Origin: Candidatus Omnitrophica bacterium UBA5776
GTDB lineage: Bacteria; Omnitrophota; Gorgyraeia; Gygaellales; Profunditerraquicolaceae
Assembly: GCA_002418595.1 (NCBI GenBank)
Contig: DIEK01000119.1
Location: 1 to 24,922 of the forward strand
Direction of reading: 5' to 3'
DNA: 24,922 nt
The notes under the pieces are model-generated. The model saw nothing but the letters and a program-made list of their open reading frames with translations, was not told the origin of the DNA and did not search any database. Made by a program: the position numbers and the translations under genes. Positions within the stretch are counted from its first letter, which is position 1; the number at the start of each line of letters is the position of its first letter. Shown in pieces: positions 6,715-13,583 of this stretch.

Positions 6715-6904
6715 TACGCACGACCTCAAGATGATGTCCCAGGAACTCAAGGACCTGATTGACCTTGTCCAAACGCACCGTGTTCTTCCCCTGCTCGAGC
6801 TCTCTCACGAAACGAAGCCCGACGCCGACCCGCCTCGCGAACTCAATCTGGTCGAGACCAGCCTTCTTCCGAAGTAGCTGTATTGTCTTTCCAATGCTTT
6901 TCAT
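6701..6904 (-). CDS. hipB: HipB-like XRE repressor (y4mF group)
   Basis: The 67-residue helix-turn-helix protein fits the y4mF-type HipB group: IGKTIQLLRKKAGLDQIEFA, then VGVGLRFVRELEQGK (27-41) containing the recognition helix, then TVRLDKVNQVLEFLG. It should dimerise and bind the ACCCT/AGGGT palindrome inside its own promoter at 7126-7143. It is shorter than E. coli HipB (88 residues), ending soon after the DNA-binding domain. The ATG at 6904 uses AGGA seven bases upstream, which directly abuts a 20-bp hairpin (see 6916-6935). Confidence 0.9.
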   Translation of the reverse strand: MKSIGKTIQLLRKKAGLDQIEFARRVGVGLRFVRELEQGKNTVRLDKVNQVLEFLGHHLEVVRNGKE

Positions 6905-6915
6905 AAATGAATCCT

Positions 6916-6935
6916 CCCCGGACTAAAGTCCGGGG
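6916..6935 (-). promoter_or_regulatory. Hairpin overlapping the hipB ribosome-binding site
   Basis: CCCCGGACT (6916-6924) and AGTCCGGGG (6927-6935) form a perfect 9-bp stem with a 2-base loop. In hipB mRNA the 3' arm ends in GGGG directly joined to AGGA, so the extended Shine-Dalgarno GGGGAGGA is half inside the stem. Such a structure would restrain translation initiation of hipB. It also resembles the subterminal hairpins of IS200/IS605-type ends, so its origin may be a mobile element. Confidence 0.65.
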
Positions 6936-7000
6936 TTTCTTTCCTGAATTATTACCCGCCACTGAGACTTTGGCGAGGTTAATCTTTGCGCATTCATCTT

Positions 7001-7083
7001 AGCACGAGCTAACACTTAGCCTTCCGATAGGCTAAGGTGTTAAGCACGAGCGAATACTTGGCTATCCAATTGGCCAAGGTACA
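7001..7083. repeat. Tandem pair of 42/41-bp hairpin units in the hipB leader
   Basis: Both units start AGCACGAGC (7001 and 7043) and fold into a stem with the same single bulged G. Unit 1 pairs 7011-7021 with 7030-7041. Unit 2 pairs 7055-7062 with 7073-7081. Where the units differ in the stem the change is compensated: A7018-T7033 becomes G7060-C7075, and C7013-G7039 becomes T7055-A7081. A further palindrome GGCTTTAAAGCC (7087-7098) plus GGGG follows, echoing the hairpin at 6916-6935. The whole 6905-7115 leader holds no gene. Confidence 0.68.
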
Positions 7084-7121
7084 GTAGGCTTTAAAGCCGG
7101 GGATTTCTGCGCTCCGATTAA

Positions 7122-7150
7122 AATATACACCCTAAAGGGTATAAATGCAA
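7122..7150 (-). promoter_or_regulatory. hipBST promoter with operator in the spacer
   Basis: On minus, TTGCAT (7150-7145) and TATATT (7127-7122) are 17 bp apart. The inverted repeat ACCCT-AA-AGGGT (7129-7140), extended by TA/TA at 7126-7127 and 7142-7143, fills the spacer and touches the -10 box. The predicted start near 7115 gives a leader of about 210 nt before hipB. The spacer is the expected place for HipB repression. Confidence 0.78.
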
Positions 7151-7198
7151 GATTTATTATTCAAAATATGCAGAATCAAGAAACTACAAGCCGCTAAA

Positions 7199-7214
7199 AT
7201 ACCCTATAGGGTAT
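7199..7214. promoter_or_regulatory. Second HipB-type operator, perfect 16-bp palindrome
   Basis: ATACCCTATAGGGTAT is a perfect palindrome sharing ACCCT/AGGGT half-sites with the operator in the hipB promoter; the centres are about 72 bp apart. Paired operators are usual for HipB, allowing cooperative binding or looping. It lies between oppF and the hipB promoter. A TATAAT (7212-7217, plus) overlaps it, but no -35 box is evident. Confidence 0.68.
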
Positions 7215-7283
7215 AATAATGAGGCCCTCCGGGCTGATCCAAGGTATGCATCCCTCACCTCCTCATCCTTCTTTATTACTTCC

Positions 7284-8033
7284 CTATCCCCGCGCTACGG
7301 AAAGCAACTGCCGCGTATACGGATGTTGCGGCGCCGAGAATACCCGCCCGGTCTCCCCCTGTTCGACAACCCTACCGTCCTTCATCACCGCCACCCTCGC
7401 CGCTGTCTTTTTCACGAGACAGAGATTATGCGTGATAAACAGGTAAGTCATTCCAAGCCGCTCCTTCAACTCCATCAGCATATCCAGCATGCGCGCCTGT
7501 ATGGTGAGGTCAAGGGACGAGAGCGGTTCGTCCAGTATCAGGAACTTCGGAGCAGTCGCCAGAGCCCTGGCAATACAAATTCTTTGCCGCTGGCCTCCGG
7601 AAAGCTGTGAAGGCAGTCTCTCCGCCGCATCCGAAGGCATCTCTACCATTTTTAGCAACGAAACGACTTTTTCACGTAAAGATACCTTTTTCACAAGACG
7701 GTTTATCATCAGCGGTTCGGCTATTATATCTCCTACCCGCATACGCGGATTCAGACTGGCGTAGGGATTCTGAAAGACTATCTGCACCCCTTTACGGAAG
7801 GACTCTTCGTTTATCCCGTTGAAAAGCACTTCCCCGGAAGTCGGAGGAGTCAAGCGGGCGATGATCCTGGCCATGGTGGTTTTGCCTGAACCGGACTCAC
7901 CTATCAAGGCAAAGGTCTCTCCTTTCCGGACATCAAAAGAGACGCCCCTCAATGCCGCGACGATGCCGGACCGGATACCCAGAACACCGCCGCTTAAAGT
8001 AAAATCCTTGCTCACATTTCTGACAGAGAGCAT
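7284..8033 (-). CDS. Oligopeptide-type ABC transporter ATPase, OppF/DppF-like
   Basis: The 249-residue ATPase shows Walker A GESGSGKT (45-52), the Q-loop VFQNPYASLNP (86-96), signature LSGGQRQR (144-151), Walker B FLILDEP (164-170) and the switch His in FITHN (H202). The NP-ASLNPR motif is typical of the oligopeptide/dipeptide/nickel group. It is the shorter of two ATPases and the last gene of the operon; the upstream stop and this ATG are directly adjacent (TAGATG). It stops soon after the HPYTRQLL segment, so it lacks the longer C-terminal extension of many OppF proteins. The substrate is not determined by the ATPase. Confidence 0.94.
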   Translation of the reverse strand: MLSVRNVSKDFTLSGGVLGIRSGIVAALRGVSFDVRKGETFALIGESGSGKTTMARIIARLTPPTSGEVLFNGINEESFRKGVQIVFQNPYASLNPRMRVGDIIAEPLMINRLVKKVSLREKVVSLLKMVEMPSDAAERLPSQLSGGQRQRICIARALATAPKFLILDEPLSSLDLTIQARMLDMLMELKERLGMTYLFITHNLCLVKKTAARVAVMKDGRVVEQGETGRVFSAPQHPYTRQLLSVARG

Positions 8034-8852
8034 CTAAAAACGCCCCACTTTCTCGTAAGCTGCCAGCAGTTCCCTGGTATGCGCGTGCTCCGGGCAAGCG
8101 AACAATTCATCCTTCTTCCGGTTTTCCACCAGTTCCCCTTTAAACATCACCGCGACCTTGTCGGCGATGCGCTCGGCGATCGCCAAATTATGGGTAATGA
8201 ACAGAAGTGAGAACCGCATTTCCTGCTTGAGCCGCATCAGTAGCCCGATGATCTCCGCTTCCGTGGTCATGTCAAGTGATGTGGTCGGCTCGTCCGCCAC
8301 CAGCAGTTCAGGTTTACAGGCCAATGCCATGGAGATCGCCGCCCGCTGATTCATCCCCCCGGAGAGCTGGTGCGGATAACTTCGCGCCGCCCTTTGAGCG
8401 TCCGATATACCGGACATCTCAAGCAGTTTCACCGTTTCCCGCAGGGCCGCGGCGCGCCCCGCTCCGCGGTGCAAGCGGACGGCTTCGGCAATCTGTTCAC
8501 CGATGCTGTAAACCGGGTTCAAAAAACTCGACGGCTCCTGGAAGATATAAGCGATGCGTCCGCCGCGGAAAGTGCGCAGACGCTCCTCCGGCATACCTAT
8601 CAACTCTTCTCCGTAGAACAACGCGCTTCCGGAAACCGACGCCGCGCCTTCCGGGAGCAAACCGCAGATAGCTAATGAAGTGACGGTCTTGCCGGAACCG
8701 GATTCCCCTGCCATAACCAGGGTCTCTCCGCGGCCGATATCAAAACTCACCCCGCGCGCCGCGGCTACCTCTCCTGCGCCGCGGCCGAATGTCACGCTTA
8801 AATCCCTCACCGAAAGCAGCGGTCCCGACACTCCGGTAAATCCTTCTTTCAT
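8034..8852 (-). CDS. Oligopeptide-type ABC transporter ATPase, OppD/DppD-like
   Basis: This 272-residue partner ATPase has Walker A GESGSGKT (49-56), Q-loop IFQEPSSFLNPVY (103-115), signature LSGGMNQR (163-170), Walker B LLVADEP (183-189) and switch His221. The EP-SFLNP Q-loop and LSGGM signature are OppD hallmarks; the signature has Asn where LSGGMRQR is usual. The C-terminal region has only one Cys (FACPEHAHT), so the iron-sulfur motif seen in some OppD proteins is not present. The start codon overlaps the end of the OppC-like gene by 4 bp. It forms the nucleotide-binding heterodimer with the OppF-like protein. Confidence 0.94.
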   Translation of the reverse strand: MKEGFTGVSGPLLSVRDLSVTFGRGAGEVAAARGVSFDIGRGETLVMAGESGSGKTVTSLAICGLLPEGAASVSGSALFYGEELIGMPEERLRTFRGGRIAYIFQEPSSFLNPVYSIGEQIAEAVRLHRGAGRAAALRETVKLLEMSGISDAQRAARSYPHQLSGGMNQRAAISMALACKPELLVADEPTTSLDMTTEAEIIGLLMRLKQEMRFSLLFITHNLAIAERIADKVAVMFKGELVENRKKDELFACPEHAHTRELLAAYEKVGRF

Positions 8853-9637
8853 CCCAATTCCTTTCTGATCCCTTCGGCGATGAAATTAAAACCGATGATG
8901 GCCAGAAAGATCGCGCCGCCGGGGAAAACCGTTATCCACCAGGCAACGCCCAGGGTAGCTTTGGCCTCCGTCAGCATATTACCCCAGCTCGGCACAGGCG
9001 GTTGCACCCCCAGGCCCAGAAAACTTAAGCCCGATTCCAGCAATATCGCTCCCGCAACGGCAAGCGTGGCATTCACCAGCAGAGGACCGCAGGCATTAGG
9101 CAAAATATGCCTGACGATTATCCTCAAACTGCCGGCGCCTGACGCGCGCGCCGCCTCCACGAATTCACGTTCTTTCAAAGCCATTATTTCCGCCCGCACA
9201 AGCCTGGCCGGCCCCATCCAGCTGGTCAGACCGATGATGATCATTATGTTGAAAATGGAAGAATCAAGAAAAGCCACCGCCGCCAGGATAAGGAAGAAAG
9301 CCGGAAAACAGAGCATGACGTCCACGCAGCGCATTATGAACGCGTCCACGCTTCCGCCGTAAAAACCGGACAGGGAACCAAAAACAACGCCCAAAAGAGT
9401 TGAGATACCGACGGCGATCATCCCGACGCTGAGCGATATGCGCGCCCCGTAGATCAACCGGCTCAAAACATCCCTTCCCAAACTGTCGGTTCCCAAAAGA
9501 TGCGCGGAAGACGGGGCGCAAAGTATACTGCCCGCATCTATCTGCGCCGGCTGGTATGGGCTTAGCAACGGCGCCGCCAGCGCGGCCAGCGCCATTATCC
9601 CTACTATACATATTCCGGTCAAAATCGGTCTATTCAT
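8849..9637 (-). CDS. Oligopeptide-type ABC permease, OppC/DppC-like
   Basis: The 262-residue inner-membrane permease starts with one N-terminal helix and the family segment HLLGTDSLGRDVLSRLIYGA (46-65). It has about five further helices and the EAA coupling loop EFVEAARASGAGSLRIIVRH (158-177). The C-terminus carries SFLGLGVQPPVPSWG, which is characteristic of OppC/DppC. It is shorter than E. coli OppC (302), mainly because the cytoplasmic N-terminus is short. It overlaps both neighbours by 4 bp. Confidence 0.94.
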   Translation of the reverse strand: MNRPILTGICIVGIMALAALAAPLLSPYQPAQIDAGSILCAPSSAHLLGTDSLGRDVLSRLIYGARISLSVGMIAVGISTLLGVVFGSLSGFYGGSVDAFIMRCVDVMLCFPAFFLILAAVAFLDSSIFNIMIIIGLTSWMGPARLVRAEIMALKEREFVEAARASGAGSLRIIVRHILPNACGPLLVNATLAVAGAILLESGLSFLGLGVQPPVPSWGNMLTEAKATLGVAWWITVFPGGAIFLAIIGFNFIAEGIRKELG

Positions 9638-10608
9638 CTTTTATCTCTCAAACGCGGGTCAATCCAGGCGTAACTCAAATCCGCGAGTAGATTTGCCGTC
9701 ATGGTTAAAAGAGAGACTATCACCACTTCCGCCATGATCAACGGATAATCGCGCATCATCACCGCTTCGTAAAAAAGCCTGCCGGCTCCCGGAATGGCGA
9801 ACACGGACTCAAAAATAACGCTCCCTCCCACCAGACCGGGAAGAGAAAGACCCATTATCGTTATCAGAGGCATCACCGCGTTGCGGAAAGCGTGCTTATA
9901 AAGCACACTGCGCTCCGTCAATCCTTTTGCCCTGGCCATGCGTATATAAGGCTGTGCCAGCGCCTCTATCATCGAAGAGCGCATATATCTTGCCATCGCC
10001 GCTATTCCCCCCAGGCTGGATACCGTGACCGGAAGGAACAAATGCCGGAAGATATCTACGGCCTTTCCGGCCGGGCTTAAATACTCGTAATCCAAGGAGG
10101 TTATACCGGAGACGGGAAGCCAACGCAGATTTATACCGAAGAAATTCATCAGCAAAAGCGCCAGCCAAAAAGTGGGTATGGCGAACAAGAAGAACATCAC
10201 GGCAGTCATAACTTTGTCCAGCATACCGTCCGGCTTCAAAGCGCAGCGCACACCAAGCGGGATTGCCGCTGCAAAGATCAAAAACAAAGAAAGCAGGTTT
10301 ATAGTTATGGTTACCGGAAGGCGCTCCGCGATCTTTTCTATCACCGGACGATTATCACTAAACGATCTGCCGAAATCCAAAACAGCAGTTCGTTTCAGCC
10401 AGTGCCAGTAACGTTCATACACCGGCTTGTCCAATTCATAAAGCTTCTCAAGCCGCTCAAGCGCCCGGGCAGAGATGCGCGGGTTAAGAGAATTCTCCAG
10501 CGCGCCGGGCTTGCCGGGCGCGAGGTTTATAACCGCGAAACTAAGCAGGCTGATGCCGAACAGTAACGGAATGATCCCTGCGAACCTGCGTAATATATAT
10601 TTTCCCAT
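9634..10608 (-). CDS. Oligopeptide-type ABC permease, OppB/DppB-like
   Basis: The 324-residue permease begins MGKYILRRFAGIIPLLFGIS, a typical OppB first helix, with DFGRSF at 78-83 before the second helix. The EAA loop is YIRMARAKGLTERSVLYKHA (221-240), and ESVFAIPGAGRLFYEA lies near 267-282. About six membrane helices are apparent. It is separated from the binding-protein gene by 153 bp containing a large hairpin and overlaps the OppC-like gene by 4 bp. Confidence 0.95.
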   Translation of the reverse strand: MGKYILRRFAGIIPLLFGISLLSFAVINLAPGKPGALENSLNPRISARALERLEKLYELDKPVYERYWHWLKRTAVLDFGRSFSDNRPVIEKIAERLPVTITINLLSLFLIFAAAIPLGVRCALKPDGMLDKVMTAVMFFLFAIPTFWLALLLMNFFGINLRWLPVSGITSLDYEYLSPAGKAVDIFRHLFLPVTVSSLGGIAAMARYMRSSMIEALAQPYIRMARAKGLTERSVLYKHAFRNAVMPLITIMGLSLPGLVGGSVIFESVFAIPGAGRLFYEAVMMRDYPLIMAEVVIVSLLTMTANLLADLSYAWIDPRLRDKR

Positions 10609-10652
10609 ATTGATTTTATTCAGTTAACCCCGGCAACGGCCAGGGTAACGAA

Positions 10653-10719
10653 GCCCGTATCGGTCGTCGGTCACGGTAACGTCTAAAAACGTGACCGCTT
10701 GACGATAGACAAAACGGGC
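10653..10719. repeat. Large hairpin between binding-protein and permease genes
   Basis: In the 153-bp gap GCCCGT (10653-10658) pairs with ACGGGC (10714-10719), TCGTC (10664-10668) with GACGA (10701-10705), and GGTCACG (10669-10675) with CGTGACC (10690-10696). An alternative arm GTATCGGT (10657-10664)/ACCGATAC (10733-10740) competes. The words CGGTAACG and CGTGACC recur, giving a REP-like look. In transporter operons such intergenic hairpins often stabilise the upstream binding-protein message; here that is an inference from position. No U tract follows, so it is not a simple terminator. Confidence 0.62.
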
Positions 10720-10761
10720 ATCGTAACCGTTAACCGATACACGACTAAATACAGACATCCG

Positions 10762-12390
10762 CTATCGCATCCTGTATCTCTGTTCCGCCGGCGGGACCCA
10801 CCAGTCGATAAAATTATACCCTATACCCGCGGCCGCCGGCGCCACTTCCCGGAAACGTCGGTGAACCACATACAGACTGTCCGGGACGTAAATGAACATA
10901 TACGGCTGGTCGGCGTAGATGAGTTCCTGTATCTTCCGGTAAAGTTCCCGCCTTTTCTGCTGGTCGAAAACGCGGCGCGCCTCCAGCAGGAGAAGGTCAA
11001 CCTCCGGATTGGTATAACCGGCAAAATTGAATTCACCTTCTCTTGTGCGCGACGAATGCCAGATATCGTAGTTATCCGGTTCCCGCGGCAAAGCCCAACC
11101 CAGCAGGATCACATCGAAATCGCGTTTGTTGACGAACTCCCCGATAAAAACGCTCCATTCCACAACTTTTATCTTCACCTTTATTCCGATATCGGACAGC
11201 CTGCGCTGGATTATCTCGGCGGTCTTGATACGTTCTTCATTACCCTGGTTGGTAAGAATGGTAAATTCAAACTTTCTGCCGTTATTATCCAGTATTCCGT
11301 CTCCGTCGCTGTCTTCCCATCCGGCCTCCTTGAGCAGACGGAGCGCCCCGGGGGGATCGCAAGGTGAAGGTTTGACGGATGGATTGAACGCCCAGGACTG
11401 CGGCGTGAACGGCCCGGTAGAAACAGTGCCCAGCCCGAGCAGAACGATCTTGATTATTTCATCCTTGTCCACGGCCAGATTAAGGGCCTTGCGCACTCTG
11501 ATGTCGGAGAAAAGCGGTGAACGGAGATTATATCCCAGATAGACGTAAGTATCGCCCGGTAAACGGAATTTACGGTATTCTCCCCGGAAATAGGGAGTGT
11601 CGGTCTGCCGCGTATATTGTAGAGGAGTAAGGCCGCAAAGATCCACGCCCCCGGTTTGCAGTTCCAGAAAAAGCGTGGACGGATCCGGTATGACCCGTTG
11701 CACCACGCGGTCTATGTTGGGGCGGTGCAGAAAATAGTTTTCGTTGGCATCCAGCTCTATTTTTTCCTGGGTCTTCCAGGATCTGAATTTATAGGGGCCG
11801 GTGCCGACAGGCACCCTGGAAAAAACTGAAGTATTCAAGTCCTCCTTCTCCAGTAAATGCTCCGGCACGATGGAAACGCTCCAGCTCGAAAGCGCCGGAG
11901 CAAAAGGCTCCTTGTAGAACACACGCACCGTATGGTCGTCCGGGGTCTCCAGTCTTTCCACGCGCTCGAAATCACCGCTATAAGGAGTACGCACCTGCGG
12001 ATCAACCATCTTACGGTAAGTGAAGTCCACGTCGCGGGAGGTGAACGGCACGCCGTCCTGCCAGAACACCCCTTTCCTCAGATAGAATACTATCTGCAGG
12101 CCTCCGTCGAGAACCTCCCAGCGTTCCGCCAGATCTCCGGTCAAATTAAGGTCTTTATCGTACTTAACCAGCCCGTTGAAGATATAACCGCAGATACCGG
12201 CTGAAGCGATATCGGAAGCAAGCATAGGCATCAGGGTCCTTGCGTCTGCGGTGGAAGCGCAGATAAAGGCGTCCCCTTTATCTGCCGCTTTTGCCTGCGG
12301 CGCGGCAATAAAAAAGACTACCGCCGCTATAAAAGGCGATAGTCTTTTTACTGGCTTCTTCGACACCAGGCGTGCCTGGTTATTTTTCAT
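10762..12390 (-). CDS. Extracellular solute-binding protein family 5 (oligopeptide-type)
   Basis: The 542-residue periplasmic binding protein feeds the adjacent permeases. It has a Sec signal peptide: basic stretch KKPVKR (11-16), hydrophobic core to about 30, and likely cleavage after PQAKA (31-35). There is no lipobox Cys. Family 5 motifs follow: AERWEVLDGGLQIVFYLRKG, FTSRDVDFTYRKMVDP, PVGTGPYKFRSW, VRKALNLAVDKDEIIKIVLLG and LLKEAGWEDSDGDGILD. The ATG at 12390, 10 nt after the secG stop, is chosen over one at 12435, which lies inside secG and would put 15 odd residues before the signal. The likely ligand class is peptides, but family members also bind nickel, sugars and opines. A terminator-like hairpin overlaps codons 14-27. 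Confidence 0.92.
   Translation of the reverse strand: MKNNQARLVSKKPVKRLSPFIAAVVFFIAAPQAKAADKGDAFICASTADARTLMPMLASDIASAGICGYIFNGLVKYDKDLNLTGDLAERWEVLDGGLQIVFYLRKGVFWQDGVPFTSRDVDFTYRKMVDPQVRTPYSGDFERVERLETPDDHTVRVFYKEPFAPALSSWSVSIVPEHLLEKEDLNTSVFSRVPVGTGPYKFRSWKTQEKIELDANENYFLHRPNIDRVVQRVIPDPSTLFLELQTGGVDLCGLTPLQYTRQTDTPYFRGEYRKFRLPGDTYVYLGYNLRSPLFSDIRVRKALNLAVDKDEIIKIVLLGLGTVSTGPFTPQSWAFNPSVKPSPCDPPGALRLLKEAGWEDSDGDGILDNNGRKFEFTILTNQGNEERIKTAEIIQRRLSDIGIKVKIKVVEWSVFIGEFVNKRDFDVILLGWALPREPDNYDIWHSSRTREGEFNFAGYTNPEVDLLLLEARRVFDQQKRRELYRKIQELIYADQPYMFIYVPDSLYVVHRRFREVAPAAAGIGYNFIDWWVPPAEQRYRMR
12310..12349 (-). terminator. Intrinsic-terminator hairpin inside the binding-protein signal-peptide codons
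   Basis: In minus-strand RNA a 15-bp stem (12349-12335 with 12325-12311, one U-G wobble) with a 9-base loop is followed by a U tract, at codons 14-27 of the binding-protein gene. The wobble pairs only in the minus-strand RNA; on plus it is a C-A mismatch. It may be an attenuator opened by ribosomes translating the signal peptide, or a partial terminator that lets pgk-tpiA-secG outproduce the transporter. Confidence 0.7.
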
Positions 12391-12400
12391 CTTTCGAGCG

Positions 12401-12784
12401 TTACGGGGTTGCCTTTTGCGGCCCGTTAGCCTCAACCTGCGCAGCGGACGTATCCGGCGCGGAAGGGATTTCCTGGGCTTGTCCGGGAGAAGCCGCGGCC
12501 GGCTCAGTCTTGGCTCCGGCCGCCGCCGGGGCCGATTTTACCCCGCTCATCAGCGACCGGCTCTGGCGCACCGAAAGCAGGGCCAGCGTAAGACAGGTCA
12601 AAAGAAATATCACAGAGAGTATGGACGTCAGTTTTGTCATAAAACTGCTGGTCTTTGTTCCGAAAACCGACTCCATCCCGGAGAAAGACTCGATCAGTCC
12701 TCCGCCTCTGCCGGATTGGACCAGGATCATACAAATCAACAAAAAACAGACTACCACGTGTATTCCGATAATTATCACCATCAT
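12401..12784 (-). CDS. secG: Preprotein translocase subunit SecG
   Basis: The 127-residue protein has the two-helix SecG layout: helix 1 at about 2-22, the conserved cytoplasmic loop QSGRGGGLIESFSG (23-36) followed by VFGTKTSSFMTKLT, and helix 2 at about 52-72. Past residue 80 it has a Pro/Ala-rich low-complexity tail that is longer than in E. coli (110 residues). SecG assists SecYE during protein export. Its ATG overlaps the tpiA stop by 4 bp. The pgk-tpiA-secG order is widespread in bacteria, and the exporter subunit directly precedes the secreted binding protein. Confidence 0.95.
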   Translation of the reverse strand: MMVIIIGIHVVVCFLLICMILVQSGRGGGLIESFSGMESVFGTKTSSFMTKLTSILSVIFLLTCLTLALLSVRQSRSLMSGVKSAPAAAGAKTEPAAASPGQAQEIPSAPDTSAAQVEANGPQKATP

Positions 12785-13554
12785 TTTTTTACCTCTGCGG
12801 CTTTTTTGATTATCTCCACGAAGCTTTCCACTTTCAGGCTTGCCCCTCCGACGAGCGCGCCGTCCACGTCCGGCTGGCGCATCAACTCCGCGATATTCTC
12901 AGGTTTAACGCTGCCGCCGTATTGTATCCTGATCTCACGCGAGATATCCCCGCCGAACAATTTATTCAAAACCCCCCGTATGTATTTATGCACCTCCTGC
13001 GCCTGTTCCGGGGTAGCCGTCTTGCCTGTGCCTATCGCCCAAACCGGCTCATAGGCTATAACAAGCTTCAAGGCGTCTTCCCCCGACAAACCGGCCAGGC
13101 CGCCGTTCAACTGCGCGTCCAGGACCTTGAAAGTAAACTCTTTCTCTCTCTGTTCAAGCGTCTCTCCCACGCAGACTATCGGGGTAAGGCCGTGCTTGAG
13201 GAGCGCCTTCAATTTATTGTTTACCGCGGCGTCGGTCTCGCCGAAATACTGCCTTCTTTCCGAGTGGCCGATAATGACAAAACCGCACCCGGCATCCTTG
13301 AGCATCGGCGGCGACACTTCCCCGGTAAACGCCCCCTCATCCTGCCAGTAGGTATCTTGTGCCCCTACGCTAATGTTGTTCCCGAATACCACCTCGGCGG
13401 TCTCGCTCAGAGAGGTAAAAGGAGGACAGATAACGACGTCCACGAGTCCTTCCTCAAGGTCGAAAAGGTTCCTTTTCAGGCCGTTGGCCAGTTCTATTGC
13501 CTCCCCTATCTTTTTATACATCTTCCAGTTACCGGCTATTATCGTCTTGCGCAT
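12781..13554 (-). CDS. tpiA: Triose-phosphate isomerase
   Basis: This 257-residue TIM barrel interconverts dihydroxyacetone phosphate and glyceraldehyde-3-phosphate. The catalytic residues are visible: Lys11 in GNWKM, His97 in VIIGHSERR and Glu169 in AYEPVWAIGTG. The phosphate-binding loops are in YGGSVKPEN (212-220) and GALVGGASL (232-240). Length and motifs are standard. It sits 29 bp downstream of pgk, in the usual glycolytic cluster. Confidence 0.98.
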   Translation of the reverse strand: MRKTIIAGNWKMYKKIGEAIELANGLKRNLFDLEEGLVDVVICPPFTSLSETAEVVFGNNISVGAQDTYWQDEGAFTGEVSPPMLKDAGCGFVIIGHSERRQYFGETDAAVNNKLKALLKHGLTPIVCVGETLEQREKEFTFKVLDAQLNGGLAGLSGEDALKLVIAYEPVWAIGTGKTATPEQAQEVHKYIRGVLNKLFGGDISREIRIQYGGSVKPENIAELMRQPDVDGALVGGASLKVESFVEIIKKAAEVKK

Positions 13555-13583
13555 TATCTCTCTCTCCAGTAAACAGCGTATTA

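Noticed and set aside
7001..7083. A minimal CRISPR array
   Set aside because: There are only two units, they are contiguous and palindromic with no unique spacers, and there are no cas genes in the window.
7224..7234. A terminator after oppF (GCCC-TCC-GGGC)
   Set aside because: The stem is 4 bp and no T run follows on the minus strand.
12391..12435. An upstream start for the binding protein at 12435
   Set aside because: It would lie inside secG and put a basic 15-residue extension before a complete signal peptide; the ATG at 12390 is sufficient.
12251..13054. A 267-codon plus frame over the secG/tpiA junction
   Set aside because: It overlaps three well-supported minus genes and is low-complexity, Arg/Ser-rich in the middle, as expected from reading the SecG Pro/Ala tail backwards.
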